The notes: a model not told the origin generated them from the letters alone. Counted from the first letter of the stretch, positions 27,250 to 40,914 are shown. The stretch: 64,000 nucleotides of DNA from Gordius sp. MW1 (GCA_964036665.1 OZ038526.1:15748001-15812000); one strand, 5' to 3'. Program-made: numbers and translations.

Positions 27250-30070
27250 TCTCAAAAATTTTCACATATTTTTCTAAGAACCGTATTCATCCGATGAAAG
27301 TTGTCGTTTTCAGACGTGGTTTCTATGATCCCAAGTAAAAATTTATCAGAATCTAAAAACTATTACTTTGAAATAATGATCGCATAGAGCAGTTTTCAAA
27401 AATTAAGCACTCACGTTGCGATACAACAAACTAATCGCAACAATAAAACGTTGTCTTTTGTCAAAATGATAGTTCTCGCAGCTTAAAACCTCTTTTCGGA
27501 AGTCAATCGAGGATAATAGGATTCTCAAATTGGCTTACTTTTATATATTTTTACATGCTCTTTTACATGGAATAGAAAAAAATAATAAATTTTACCTCAA
27601 AATTTTTCACATATTTTTCTTTAACCGTATTCATCCGATGAAAGTTGTCGTTTTCAGACGTGGTTTCTATGATCCCAAGTAAAAATTTATCAGAATCTAA
27701 AAACTATTACTTTGAAATCATGATCGCATGGAGCTGTTTTCAAAAATTAAGCACTCACGTTGCGATACAACAAACTAATCGCAACAATAAAACGTTGTCT
27801 TTTGTCAAAATGATAGTTCTCGCAGCTTAAAACCTCTTTTCGGAAATCAATCGAGGATAATAGGATTCTCAAATTGAATTACTTTTATATATTTTTTTAT
27901 GCTCTTTCACATAGAATCGAAAAAAATAAATATTTTTACCTCAAAATTTTTCACATATTTTTCTTTGAACCGTATTCATCCGATGAAAGTTGTCGTTTTC
28001 AGACGTGGTTTCTATGATCCCAAGTAAAAATTTATCAGAATCTAAAAACTATTACTTTGAAATAATGATCGCATAGAGCAGTTTTCAAAAATTAAGCACT
28101 CACGTTGCGATACAACAAATTAATCGCAACAATAAAACGTTGTCTTTTGTCAAAATGATAGTTCTCGCAGCTTAAAACCTCTTTTCGGAAGTCAATCGAG
28201 AATAATAGGAGTCTCAAATTGGCTTACTTTTATATATTTTTTCATGCTCTTTCACATAGAATCGAAAAAAATAAAAAATTTTATCTCAAAAATTTTCACA
28301 TATTTTTCTAAGAACCGTATTCATCCGATGAAAGTTGTCGTTTTCAGACGTGGTTTCTATGATCCCAAGTAAAAATTTATCAGAATCTAAAAACTATTAC
28401 TTTGAAATAATGATCGCATAGAGCAGTTTTCAAAAATTAAGCACTCACGTTGCGATACAACAAACTAATCGCAACAATAAAACGTTGTCTTTTGTCAAAA
28501 TGATAGTTCTCGCAGCTTAAAACCTCTTTTCGGAAGTCAATCGAGGATAATAGGATTCTCAAATTGGCTTACTTTTATATATTTTTACATGCTCTTTTAC
28601 ATGGAATAGAAAAAAATAAAAAATTTTACCTCAAAATTTTTCACATATTTTTCTTTAACCGTATTCATCCGATGAAAGTTGTCGTTTTCAGACGTGGTTT
28701 CTATGATCCCAAGTAAAAATTTATCAGAATCTAAAAACTATTACTTTGAAATCATGATCGCATGGAGCTGTTTTCAAAAATTAAGCACTCACGTTGCGAT
28801 ACAACAAACTAATCGCAACAATAAAACGTTGTCTTTTGTCAAAATGATAGTTCTCGCAGCTTAAAACCTCTTTTCGGAAATCAATCGAGGATAATAGGAT
28901 TCTCAAATTGAATTACTTTTATATATTTTTTTATGCTCTTTCACATAGAATCGAAAAAAATAAATATTTTTACCTCAAAATTTTTCACATATTTTTCTTT
29001 GAACCGTATTCATCCGATGAAAGTTGTCGTTTTCAGACGTGGTTTCTATGATCCCAAGTAAAAATTTATCAGAATCTAAAAACTATTACTTTGAAATAAT
29101 GATCGCATAGAGCAGTTTTCAAAAATTAAGCACTCACGTTGCGATACAACAAATTAATCGCAACAATAAAACGTTGTCTTTTGTCAAAATGATAGTTCTC
29201 GCAGCTTAAAACCTCTTTTCGGAAGTCAATCGAGAATAATAGGAGTCTCAAATTGGCTTACTTTTATATATTTTTTCATGCTCTTTCACATAGAATCGAA
29301 AAAAATAAAAAATTTTATCTCAAAAATTTTCACATATTTTTCTAAGAACCGTATTCATCCGATGAAAGTTGTCGTTTTCAGACGTGGTTTCTATGATCCC
29401 AAGTAAAAATTTATCAGAATCTAAAAACTATTACTTTGAAATAATGATCGCATAGAGCAGTTTTCAAAAATTAAGCACTCACGTTGCGATACAACAAACT
29501 AATCGCAACAATAAAACGTTGTCTTTTGTCAAAATGATAGTTCTCGCAGCTTAAAACCTCTTTTCGGAAGTCAATCGAGGATAATAGGATTCTCAAATTG
29601 GCTTACTTTTATATATTTTTACATGCTCTTTTACATGGAATAGAAAAAAATAAAAAATTTTACCTCAAAATTTTTCACATATTTTTCTTTAACCGTATTC
29701 ATCCGATGAAAGTTGTCGTTTTCAGACGTGGTTTCTATGATCCCAAGTAAAAATTTATCAGAATCTAAAAACTATTACTTTGAAATCATGATCGCATGGA
29801 GCTGTTTTCAAAAATTAAGCACTCACGTTGCGATACAACAAACTAATCGCAACAATAAAACGTTGTCTTTTGTCAAAATGATAGTTCTCGCAGCTTAAAA
29901 CCTCTTTTCGGAAATCAATCGAGGATAATAGGATTCTCAAATTGAATTACTTTTATATATTTTTTTATGCTCTTTCACATAGAATCGAAAAAAATAAATA
30001 TTTTTACCTCAAAATTTTTCACATATTTTTCTTTGAACCGTATTCATCCGATGAAAGTTGTCGTTTTCAG
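27250..30070 (+). repeat. Higher-order repeat, 3 monomers (1034 bp), about 2.7 copies
   Basis: Identical marker strings recur every 1034 bp: gcatggagctg at about 27727, 28761 and 29795, with the same gaattac/tttttttatgctc monomer following at 27874, 28908 and 29942. The pattern ends where ctatgatccc becomes ctatcatccc near 30081. A further copy of the marker monomer sits at about 32896, 3101 bp (nine monomers) after the third. Confidence 0.8.
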
Positions 30071-31440
30071 ACGTGGTTTCTATCATCCCAAGTAAAAATT
30101 TATCAGAATCTAAAAACTATTACTTTGAAATCATGATCGCATAGAGCAGTTTTCAAAAATTAAGCACTCACGTTGCGATACAACAAACTAATCGCAACAA
30201 TAAAACGTTGTCTTTTGTCAAAATGATAGTTCTCGCAGCTTAAAACCTCTTTTCGGAAGTCAATCGAGGATAATAGGATTCTCAAATTGGCTTACTTTTA
30301 TATATTTTTACATGCTCTTTCACATGGAATAGAAAAAAATAAAAAATTTTACCTCAAAATTTTTCACATATTTTTCTTTAACCGTATTCATCCGATGAAA
30401 GTTGTCGTTATCAGACGTGGTTTCTATGATCCCAAGTAAAAATTTATCAGAATCTAAAAACTATTACTTTGAAATCATGATCGCATAGAGCAGTTTTCAA
30501 AAATTAAGCACTCACGTTGCGATACAACAAACTAATCGCAACAATAAAACGTTGTCTTTTGTCAAAATGATAGTTCTCGCAGCTTAAAACCTCTTTTCGG
30601 AAATCAATCGAGGATAATAGGATTCTCAAATTGAATTACTTTTATATATTTTTTCATGCTCTTTCACATAGAATCGAAAAAAATAAATATTTTTACCTCA
30701 AAATTTTTCACATATTTTTCTTTGAACCGTATTCATCCGATGAAAGTTGTCGTTTTCAGACGTGGTTTCTATCATCCCAAGTAAAAATTTATCAGAATCT
30801 AAAAACTATTACTTTGAAATCATGATCGCATAGAGCAGTTTTCAAAAATTAAGCACTCACGTTGCGATACAACAAACTAATCGCAACAATAAAACGTTGT
30901 CTTTTGTCAAAATGATAGTTCTCGCAGCTTAAAACCTCTTTTCGGAAGTCAATCGAGGATAATAGGATTCTCAAATTGGCTTACTTTTATATATTTTTAC
31001 ATGCTCTTTCACATGGAATAGAAAAAAATAAAAAATTTTACCTCAAAATTTTTCACATATTTTTCTTTAACCGTATTCATCCGATGAAAGTTGTCGTTAT
31101 CAGACGTGGTTTCTATGATCCCAAGTAAAAATTTATCAGAATCTAAAAACTATTACTTTGAAATCATGATCGCATAGAGCAGTTTTCAAAAATTAAGCAC
31201 TCACGTTGCGATACAACAAACTAATCGCAACAATAAAACGTTGTCTTTTGTCAAAATGATAGTTCTCGCAGCTTAAAACCTCTTTTCGGAAATCAATCGA
31301 GGATAATAGGATTCTCAAATTGAATTACTTTTATATATTTTTTCATGCTCTTTCACATAGAATCGAAAAAAATAAATATTTTTACCTCAAAATTTTTCAC
31401 ATATTTTTCTTTGAACCGTATTCATCCGATGAAAGTTGTC
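30070..31440 (+). repeat. Higher-order repeat, 2 monomers (689 bp), two copies
   Basis: ctatcatccc (30081 and 30770) and gtcgttatcag (30404 and 31093) each recur 689 bp apart, with alternating gaattac and ggcttac/tttttacatg monomers between them. The dimer directly follows the 1034-bp trimer block. Confidence 0.75.
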
Positions 31441-33349
31441 GTTTTCAGACGTGGTTTCTATGATCCCAAGTAAAAATTTATCAGAATCTAAAAACTATTA
31501 CTTTGAAATCATGATCGCATAGAGCAGTTTTCAAAAATTAAGCACTCACGTTGCGATACAACAAACTAATCGCAACAATAAAACGTTGTCTTTTGTCAAA
31601 ATGATAGTTCTCGCAGCTTAAAACCTCTTTTCGGAAATCAATCGAGGATAATAGGATTCTCAAATTGAATTACTTTTATATATTTTTTCATGCTCTTTCA
31701 CATAGAATCGAAAAAAATAAATATTTTTACCTCAAAATTTTTCACATATTTTTCTTTGAACCGTATTCATCCGATGAAAGTTGTCGTTTTCAGACGTGGT
31801 TTCTATGATCCCAAGTAAAAATTTATCAGAATCTAAAAACTATTACTTTGAAATCATGATCGCATAGAGCAGTTTTCAAAAATTAAGCACTCACGTTGCG
31901 ATACAACAAACTAATCGCAACAATAAAACGTTGTCTTTTGTCAAAATGATAATTCTCGCAGCTTAAAACCTCTTTTCGGAAGTCAATCGAGGATAATAGG
32001 ATTCTCAAATTGGCTTACTTTTATATATTTTTTCATGCTTTTTCACATAGAATCGAAAAAAATAAATATTTTTACCTCAAAATTTTCACATATTTTTCTA
32101 AGAACCATATTCATCCGATGAAAGTTGTCGTTTTCAGACGTGGTTTCTATGATCCCAAGTAAAAATTTATCAGAATCTAAAAACTATTACTTTGAAATAA
32201 TGATCGCATAGAGCAGTTTTCAAAAATTAAGCACCCACGTTGCGATACAACAAACTAATCGCAACAATAAAACGTTGTCTTTTGTCAAAATGATAGTTCT
32301 CGCAGCTTAAAACCTCTTTTCGGAAGTCAATCGAGAATAATAGGAGTCTCAAATTGGCTTACTTTTATATATTTTTTCATGCTCTTTCACATAGAATCGA
32401 AAAAAATAAAAATTTTTATCTCAAAAATTTTCACATATTTTTCTAAGAACCGTATTCATCCGATGAAAGTTGTCGTTTTCAGACGTGGTTTCTATGATCC
32501 CAAGTAAAAATTTATCAGAATCTAAAAACTATTACTTTGAAATAATGATCGCATAGAGCAGTTTTCAAAAATTAAGCACTCACGTTGCGATACAACAAAC
32601 TAATCGCAACAATAAAACGTTGTCTTTTGTCAAAATGATAGTTCTCGCAGCTTAAAACCTCTTTTCGGAAGTCAATCGAGGATAATAGGATTCTCAAATT
32701 GGCTTACTTTTATATATTTTTACATGCTCTTTTACATGGAATAGAAAAAAATAAAAAATTTTACCTCAAAATTTTTCACATATTTTTCTTTAACCGTATT
32801 CATCCGATGAAAGTTGTCGTTTTCAGACGTGGTTTCTATGATCCCAAGTAAAAATTTATCAGAATCTAAAAACTATTACTTTGAAATCATGATCGCATGG
32901 AGCTGTTTTCAAAAATTAAGCACTCACGTAGCGATACAACAAACTAATCGCAACAATAAAACGTTGTCTTTTGTCAAAATGATAGTTCTCGCAGCTTAAA
33001 ACCTCTTTTCGGAAATCAATCGAGGATAATAGGATTCTCAAATTGAATTACTTTTATATATTTTTTTATGCTCTTTCACATAGAATCGAAAAAAATAAAT
33101 ATTTTTACCTCAAAATTTTTCACATATTTTTCTTTGAACCGTATTCATCCGATGAAAGTTGTCGTTTTCAGACGTGGTTTCTATCATCCCAAGTAAAAAT
33201 TTATCAGAATCTAAAAACTATTACTTTGAAATCATGATCGCATAGAGCAGTTTTCAAAAATTAAGCACTCACGTTGCGATACAACAAACTAATCGCAACA
33301 ATAAAACGTTGTCTTTTGTCAAAATGATAGTTCTCGCAGCTTAAAACCT

Positions 33350-36300
33350 CTTTTCGGAAGTCAATCGAGGATAATAGGATTCTCAAATTGGCTTACTTTT
33401 ATATATTTTTACATGCTCTTTCACATGGAATAGAAAAAAATAAAAAATTTTACCTCAAAATTTTTCACATATTTTTCTTTAACCGTATTCATCCGATGAA
33501 AGTTGTCGTTTTCAGACGTGGTTTCTATGATCCCAAGTAAAAATTTATCAGAATCTAAAAACTATTACTTTGAAATCATGATCGCATAGAGCAGTTTTCA
33601 AAAATTAAGCACTCACGTTGCGATACAACAAACTAATCGCAACAATAAAACGTTGTCTTTTGTCAAAATGATAGTTCTCGCAGCTTAAAACCTCTTTTCG
33701 GAAGTCAATCGAGGATAATAGGATTCTCAAATTGAATTACTTTTATATTTTTTTTCATGCTCTTTCACATAGAATCGAAAAAAATAAATATTTTTACCTC
33801 AAAATTTTTCACATATTTTTCTAAGAACCGTATTCATCCGATGAAAGTTGTCGTTTTCAGACGTGGTTTCGATGATCCCAAGTAAAAATTTATCAGAATC
33901 TAAAAACTATTACTTTGAAATCATGATCGCATAGAGCAGTTTTCAAAAATTAAGCAATCACGTTGCGATACAACAAACTAATCGCAACAATAAAACGTTG
34001 TCTTTTGTCAAAATGATAGTTCTCGCAGCTTAAAACCTCTTTTCGGAAGTCAATCGATGATAATAGGATTCTCAAATTGGCTTACTTTTATATATTTTTT
34101 CATGCTTTTTCACATAGAATCGAAAAAAATAAATATTTTTATCTCAAAAATTTTCACATATTTTTCTAAGAACCGTATTCATCCGATGAAAGTTGTCGTT
34201 TTCAGACGTGGTTTCTATGATCCCAAGTAAAAATTTATCAGAATCTAAAAACTATTACTTTGAAATCATGATCGCATAGAGCAGTTTTCAAAAATTAAGC
34301 ACTCACGTTGCGATACAACAAACTAATCGCAACAATAAAACGTTGTCTTTTGTCAAAATGATAGTTCTCGCAGCTTAAAACCTCTTTTCGGAAGTCAATC
34401 GAGGATAATAGGATTCTCAAATTGGCTTACTTTTATATATTTTTTCATGCTTTTTCACATAGAATCGAAAAAAATAAATATTTTTACCTCAAAATTTTTC
34501 ACATATTTTTCTAAGAACCGTATTCATCCGATGAAAGTTGTCGTTTTCAGACGTGGTTTCGATGATCCCAAGTAAAAATTTATCAGAATCTAAAAACTAT
34601 TACTTTGAAATCATGATCGCATAGAGCAGTTTTCAAAAATTAAGCACTCACGTTGCGATACAACAAACTAATCGCAACAATAAAACGTTGTCTTTTGTCA
34701 AAATGATAATTCTCGCAGCTTAAAACCTCTAGTCAATCGAGGATAATAGGATTCTCAAATTGGCTTACTTTTATATATTTTTCATGCTTTTTTACATAGA
34801 ATCGAAAAAAATAAATATTTTTACCTCAAAATTTTTCACATATTTTTTTAAAAACCGTATTCATCCGATGAAAGTTGTCGTTTTCAGACGTGGTTTCTAT
34901 GATCCCAAGTAAAAATTTATCAGAATCTAAAAACTATTACTTTGAAATAATGATCGCATAGAGCAGTTTTCAAAAATTAAGCACTCACGTTGCGATACAA
35001 CAAACTAATCGCAACAATAAAACGTTGTCTTTTGTCAAAATGATAGTTCTCGCAGCTTAAAACCTCTTTTCGGAAGTCAATCGAGGATAATAGGATTCTC
35101 AAATTGGCTTACTTTTATATATTTTTACATGCTCTTTCACATGGAATAGAAAAAAATAAAAAATTTTACCTTAAAATTTTTCACATATTTTTCTTTAACC
35201 GTATTCATCCGATGAAAGTTGTCGTTTTCAGACGTGGTTTCTATGATCCCAAGTAAAAATTTATCAGAATCTAAAAACTATTACTTTGAAATCATGATCG
35301 CATAGAGCAGTTTTCAAAAATTAAGCACTCACGTTGCGATACAACAAACTAATCGCAACAATAAAACGTTGTCTTTTGTCAAAATGATAGTTCTCGCAGC
35401 TTAAAACCTCTTTTCGGAAGTCAATCGAGGATAATAGGATTCTCAAATTGAATTACTTTTATATTTTTTTTCATGCTCTTTCACATAGAATCGAAAAAAA
35501 TAAATATTTTTACCTCAAAATTTTTCACATATTTTTCTAAGAACCGTATTCATCCGATGAAAGTTGTCGTTTTCAGACGTGGTTTCGATGATCCCAAGTA
35601 AAAATTTATCAGAATCTAAAAACTATTACTTTGAAATCATGATCGCATAGAGCAGTTTTCAAAAATTAAGCAATCACGTTGCGATACAACAAACTAATCG
35701 CAACAATAAAACGTTGTCTTTTGTCAAAATGATAGTTCTCGCAGCTTAAAACCTCTTTTCGGAAGTCAATCGATGATAATAGGATTCTCAAATTGGCTTA
35801 CTTTTATATATTTTTTCATGCTTTTTCACATAGAATCGAAAAAAATAAATATTTTTATCTCAAAAATTTTCACATATTTTTCTAAGAACCGTATTCATCC
35901 GATGAAAGTTGTCGTTTTCAGACGTGGTTTCTATGATCCCAAGTAAAAATTTATCAGAATCTAAAAACTATTACTTTGAAATCATGATCGCATAGAGCAG
36001 TTTTCAAAAATTAAGCACTCACGTTGCGATACAACAAACTAATCGCAACAATAAAACGTTGTCTTTTGTCAAAATGATAGTTCTCGCAGCTTAAAACCTC
36101 TTTTCGGAAGTCAATCGAGGATAATAGGATTCTCAAATTGGCTTACTTTTATATATTTTTTCATGCTTTTTCACATAGAATCGAAAAAAAAAAATATTTT
36201 TACCTCAAAATTTTTCACATATTTTTCTAAGAACCGTATTCATCCGATGAAAGTTGTCGTTTTCAGACGTGGTTTCGATGATCCCAAGTAAAAATTTATC

Positions 36301-38500
36301 AGAATCTAAAAACTATTACTTTGAAATCATGATCGCATAGAGCAGTTTTCAAAAATTAAGCACTCACGTTGCGATACAACAAACTAATCGCAACAATAAA
36401 ACGTTGTCTTTTGTCAAAATGATAATTCTCGCAGCTTAAAACCTCTAGTCAATCGAGGATAATAGGATTCTCAAATTGGCTTACTTTTATATATTTTTCA
36501 TGCTTTTTTACATAGAATCGAAAAAAATAAATATTTTTACCTCAAAATTTTTCACATATTTTTTTAAAAACCGTATTCATCCGATGAAAGTTGTCGTTTT
36601 CAGACGTGGTTTCTATGATCCCAAGTAAAAATTTATCAGAATCTAAAAACTATTACTTTGAAATAATGATCGCATAGAGCAGTTTTCAAAAATTAAGCAC
36701 TCACGTTGCGATACAACAAACTAATCGCAACAATAAAACGTTGTCTTTTGTCAAAATGATAGTTCTCGCAGCTTAAAACCTCTTTTCGGAAGTCAATCGA
36801 GGATAATAGGATTCTCAAATTGGCTTACTTTTATATATTTTTACATGCTCTTTCACATGGAATAGAAAAAAATAAAAAATTTTACCTTAAAATTTTTCAC
36901 ATATTTTTCTTTAACCGTATTCATCCGATGAAAGTTGTCGTTTTCAGACGTGGTTTCTATGATCCCAAGTAAAAATTTATCAGAATCTAAAAACTATTAC
37001 TTTGAAATAATGATCGCATAGAGCAGTTTTCAAAAATTAAGCACTCACGTTGCGATACAACAAACTAATCGCAACAATAAAACGTTGTCTTTTGTCAAAA
37101 TGATAGTTCTCGCAGCTTAAAACCTCTTTTCGGAAGTCAATCGAGGATAATAGGATTCTCAAATTGAATTACTTTTATATTTTTTTTCATGCTCTTTCAC
37201 ATAGAATCGAAAAAAATAAATATTTTTACCTCAAAATTTTTCACATATTTTTCTAAGAACCGTATTCATCCGATGAAAGTTGTCGTTTTCAGACGTGGTT
37301 TCGATGATCCCAAGTAAAAATTTATCAGAATCTAAAAACTATTACTTTGAAATCATGATCGCATAGAGCAGTTTTCAAAAATTAAGCAATCACGTTGCGA
37401 TACAACAAACTAATCGCAACAATAAAACGTTGTCTTTTGTCAAAATGATAGTTCTCGCAGCTTAAAACCTCTTTTCGGAAGTCAATCGATGATAATAGGA
37501 TTCTCAAATTGGCTTACTTTTATATATTTTTTCATGCTTTTTCACATAGAATCGAAAAAAATAAATATTTTTATCTCAAAAATTTTCACATATTTTTCTA
37601 AGAACCGTATTCATCCGATGAAAGTTGTCGTTTTCAGACGTGGTTTCTATGATCCCAAGTAAAAATTTATCAGAATCTAAAAACTATTACTTTGAAATCA
37701 TGATCGCATAGAGCAGTTTTCAAAAATTAAGCACTCACGTTGCGATACAACAAACTAATCGCAACAATAAAACGTTGTCTTTTGTCAAAATGATAGTTCT
37801 CGCAGCTTAAAACCTCTTTTCGGAAGTCAATCGAGGATAATAGGATTCTCAAATTGGCTTACTTTTATATATTTTTTCATGCTTTTTCACATAGAATCGA
37901 AAAAAAAAAATATTTTTACCTCAAAATTTTTCACATATTTTTCTAAGAACCGTATTCATCCGATGAAAGTTGTCGTTTTCAGACGTGGTTTCGATGATCC
38001 CAAGTAAAAATTTATCAGAATCTAAAAACTATTACTTTGAAATCATGATCGCATAGAGCAGTTTTCAAAAATTAAGCACTCACGTTGCGATACAACAAAC
38101 TAATCGCAACAATAAAACGTTGTCTTTTGTCAAAATGATAATTCTCGCAGCTTAAAACCTCTAGTCAATCGAGGATAATAGGATTCTCAAATTGGCTTAC
38201 TTTTATATATTTTTCATGCTTTTTTACATAGAATCGAAAAAAATAAATATTTTTACCTCAAAATTTTTCACATATTTTTTTAAAAACCGTATTCATCCGA
38301 TGAAAGTTGTCGTTTTCAGACGTGGTTTCTATGATCCCAAGTAAAAATTTATCAGAATCTAAAAACTATTACTTTGAAATAATGATCGCATAGAGCAGTT
38401 TTCAAAAATTAAGCACTCACGTTGCGATACAACAAACTAATCGCAACAATAAAACGTTGTCTTTTGTCAAAATGATAGTTCTCGCAGCTTAAAACCTCTT
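33350..38500 (+). repeat. Higher-order repeat, 5 monomers (1716 bp), three copies
   Basis: The deletion variant cctctagtc occurs at 34726, 36442 and 38158, exactly 1716 bp apart. Linked markers keep the same spacing: cgatgataatagg (about 34056, 35772, 37488), tatttttttttcatg (about 33747, 35463, 37179) and the tttttttaaaaaccg form. The three copies are nearly identical, so this is the most homogeneous and probably most recently amplified block. A fourth cctctagtc lies at 46971, beyond the retrotransposon. Confidence 0.85.
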
Positions 38501-40130
38501 TTCGAAAGTCAATCGAGGATAATAGGATTCTCAAATTGGCTTACTTTTATATATTTTTACATGCTCTTTCACATGGAATAGAAAAAAATAAAAAATTTTA
38601 CCTCAAAATTTTTCACATATTTTTCTTTAACCGTATTCATCCGATGAAAGTTGTCGTTTTCAGACGTGGTTTCTATGATCCCAAGTAAAAATTTATCAGA
38701 ATCTAAAAACTATTACTTTGAAATCATGATCGCATAGAGCAGTTTTCAAAAATTAAGCAATCACGTTGCGATACAACAAACTAATCGCAACAATAAAACG
38801 TTGTCTTTTGTCAAAATGATAGTTCTCGCAGCTTAAAACCTCTTTTCGGAAGTCAATCGAGTATAATAGGATTCTCAAATTGGCTTACTTTTATATATTT
38901 TTTCATGCTCTTTCACATAGAATCGAAAAAAATAAATAATTTTACCTCAAAATTTTTCACATATTTTTCTAAGAACCGTATTCATCCGATGAAAGTTGTC
39001 GTTTTCAGACGTGGTTTCGATGATCCCAAGTAAAAATTTATCAGAATCTAAAAACTATTACTTTGAAATCATGATCGCATAGAGCAGTTTTCAAAAATTA
39101 AGCACTCACGTTGCGATACAACAAACTAATCGCAACAATAAAACGTTGTCTTTTGTCAAAATGATAATTCTCGCAGGTTAAAACCTCTTTTTGGAAGTCA
39201 ATCGAGGATAATAGGATTCTCAAATTGGCTTACTTTTATATATTTTTCATGCTTTTTCACATAGAATCTAAAAAAATAAATATTTTTACCTCAAAATTTT
39301 TCACATATTTTTCTAAGAACAGTATTCATCCGATGAAAGTTGTCGTTTTCAGACGTGGTTTCTATGATCCCAAGTAAAAATTTATCAGAATCTAAAAACT
39401 ATTACTTTGAAATAATGATCGCATAGAGCAGTTTTCAAAAATTAAGCACTCACGTTGCGATACAACAAACTAATCGCAACAATAAAACGTTGTCTTTTGT
39501 CAAAATGATAGTTCTCGCAGCTTAAAACCTCTTTTCGGAAGTCAATCGAGGATAATAGGATTCTCAAATTGGCTTACTTTTATATATTTTTACATGCTCT
39601 TTCACATGGAATAGAAAAAAATAAAAAATTTTACCTCAAAATTTTTCACATATTTTTCTTTAACCGTATTCATCCGATGAAAGTTGTCGTTTTCAGACGT
39701 GGTTTCTATGATCCCAAGTAAAAATTTATCAGAATCTAAAAACTATTACTTTGAAATCATGATCGCATAGAGCAGTTTTCAAAAATTAAGCAATCACGTT
39801 GCGATACAACAAACTAATCGCAACAATAAAACGTTGTCTTTTGTCAAAATGATAGTTCTCGCAGCTTAAAACCTCTTTTCGGAAGTCAATCGAAGATAAT
39901 AGGAGTCTCAACTTGGCTTACTTTTATATATTTTTTCATGCTCTTTCACATAGAATCGAAATAAATAAAAAATTTTACCTCAAAATTTTTTACATATTTT
40001 TCTAAGAACCGTATTCATCCGATGAAAGTTGTCGTTTTCAGACGTGGTTTCTATGATCCCAAGTAAAAATTTATCAGAATCTAAAAACTATTACTTTGAA
40101 ATAATGATCGCATAGAGCAGTTTTCAAAAA
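37950..40130 (+). repeat. Satellite segment duplicated on the other side of the retrotransposon, left copy
   Basis: This stretch matches 46763-48943 at a constant offset of 8813 bp. Shared private variants are cctctagtc (38158/46971), cttttcgaaagtc, gagtataatagg, gcaggttaaaacctctttttgg (from 39174/47987), aatctaaaaaaataa, gaacagtattc, cgaagataataggagtctcaacttgg and gaaataaataaaaa. The match ends where the left copy has gcaatcac and the right copy gcactcac. Removing the 6408-bp element leaves 2405 bp, or seven monomers. Confidence 0.85.
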
Positions 40131-40356
40131 TTAAGCAATCACGTTGCGATACAACAAACTAATCGCAACAATAAAACGTTGTCTTTTGTCAAAATGATAG
40201 TTCTCGCAGCTTAAAACCTCTTTTCGGAAGTCAATCGATGATAATAGGATTCTCAAATTGGCTTACTTTTATATATTTTTTCATGCTTTTTCACATAGAA
40301 TCGAAAAAAATAAATATTTTTATCTCAAAAATTTTCACATATTTTTCTAAGAACCT

Positions 40357-40420
40357 GTGGTATACGTGTATACCACGTAACCATATGTTGGTATATCGCG
40401 TTTTAATGTTCGCGGTATAC
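40357..40420. promoter_or_regulatory. Palindromic GGTATAC cluster at the start of U3
   Basis: GTGGTATAC (40357-40365) and GTATACCAC (40368-40376) form a perfect 9-bp inverted repeat around a 2-bp centre. Further on, GTATATCGCG (40391-40400) and CGCGGTATAC (40411-40420) form a second inverted repeat with one mismatch. The word ggtata(c/t) thus occurs four times, counting both strands, within 64 bp. The 3' LTR has the same cluster at 46160-46223; the truncated second 5' copy lacks it. It may be a binding site for a dimeric host regulator or part of the LTR end recognised by integrase; neither is shown. Confidence 0.7.
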
Positions 40421-40708
40421 TTTGATCTTACTTAGATTTATTTTATTAATATTAATGTAAAAGGGTTAAAGAACGGTTCTGCAATCCTTATAATTAAAAA
40501 AAGGAATTGGTCAAAGGAAGGCATTTTTACCGCGGGTTAACCTAGACGCGGAAGTGGCTAATTTTCTTTGACGCTTTCTTTTTTTAATTACTTTTTATTT
40601 TAATTTTTAACCCAGCCACATATGGAACTCATTTTTGCAGCCCCGTCTGAAGATTTCCCGTACATTGCTCGTTCAATCAAGTCCACCACCCTGGGAAGAT
40701 TCAACAGC

Positions 40709-40742
40709 TATAAAAGCGAAATCCCATGTCAATAATTCAGTC
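40709..40742 (+). promoter_or_regulatory. LTR core promoter: TATA box and initiator (first 5' copy)
   Basis: TATAAAAG at 40709-40716 is followed by TCAGTC at 40737-40742, whose A (40739) lies 30 bp after the first T. TCAGTY is the arthropod initiator consensus and the spacing is right for RNA polymerase II, so transcription should start at 40739, the U3/R border. The sequence is repeated in the duplicated copy and in the 3' LTR. Confidence 0.85.
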
Positions 40743-40914
40743 CTTATAAATTTTTCCAAAACTTTGTACTCTTCCTAAATCCTTGTAATTGTCCCCAATC
40801 CCTACATCTTTCCCCTTTTATTGTAATTTTACGGAACATTATAATTTTACCGTCGCCAATCACTTTAATTGTAAATCGTCTTTATAATTGTAAATATTTA
40901 GACGTATTAGCGTA

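Larger units (their letters stand above)
1..40355 (+). repeat. Satellite DNA array, left block (about 344-bp monomers)
   Basis: The whole stretch is head-to-tail copies of one A+T-rich monomer. The recurring word cgtggtttctatgatcccaa falls at 346 and 690 and continues with a spacing of 343-346 bp, giving roughly 117 copies with no inversion, no unrelated insert and no gene. Monomers differ at a limited set of linked sites: ggctt/gaatt/aagctt before acttttata; ttttttcatg/tttttacatg; catagaatcg/catggaatag; ggattctc/ggagtctc; aatcatgatc/aataatgatc; gcactcac/gcaatcac; gtttctatg/gtttcgatg; and taagaacc/tttgaacc/tttaacc/tataaacc. These define subtypes that recur in higher-order patterns. The length is near two nucleosome repeats, common among insect satellites. 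Centromeric or pericentromeric location is an inference; the sequence alone does not prove it. Confidence 0.98.

Noticed and set aside
1-40355. CRISPR-like array
   Set aside because: The repeats are 344 bp, contiguous and without unique spacers; this is a eukaryotic satellite.
40238-40435. 65-aa ORF crossing the left insertion junction
   Set aside because: It is half satellite and half LTR, open by chance.
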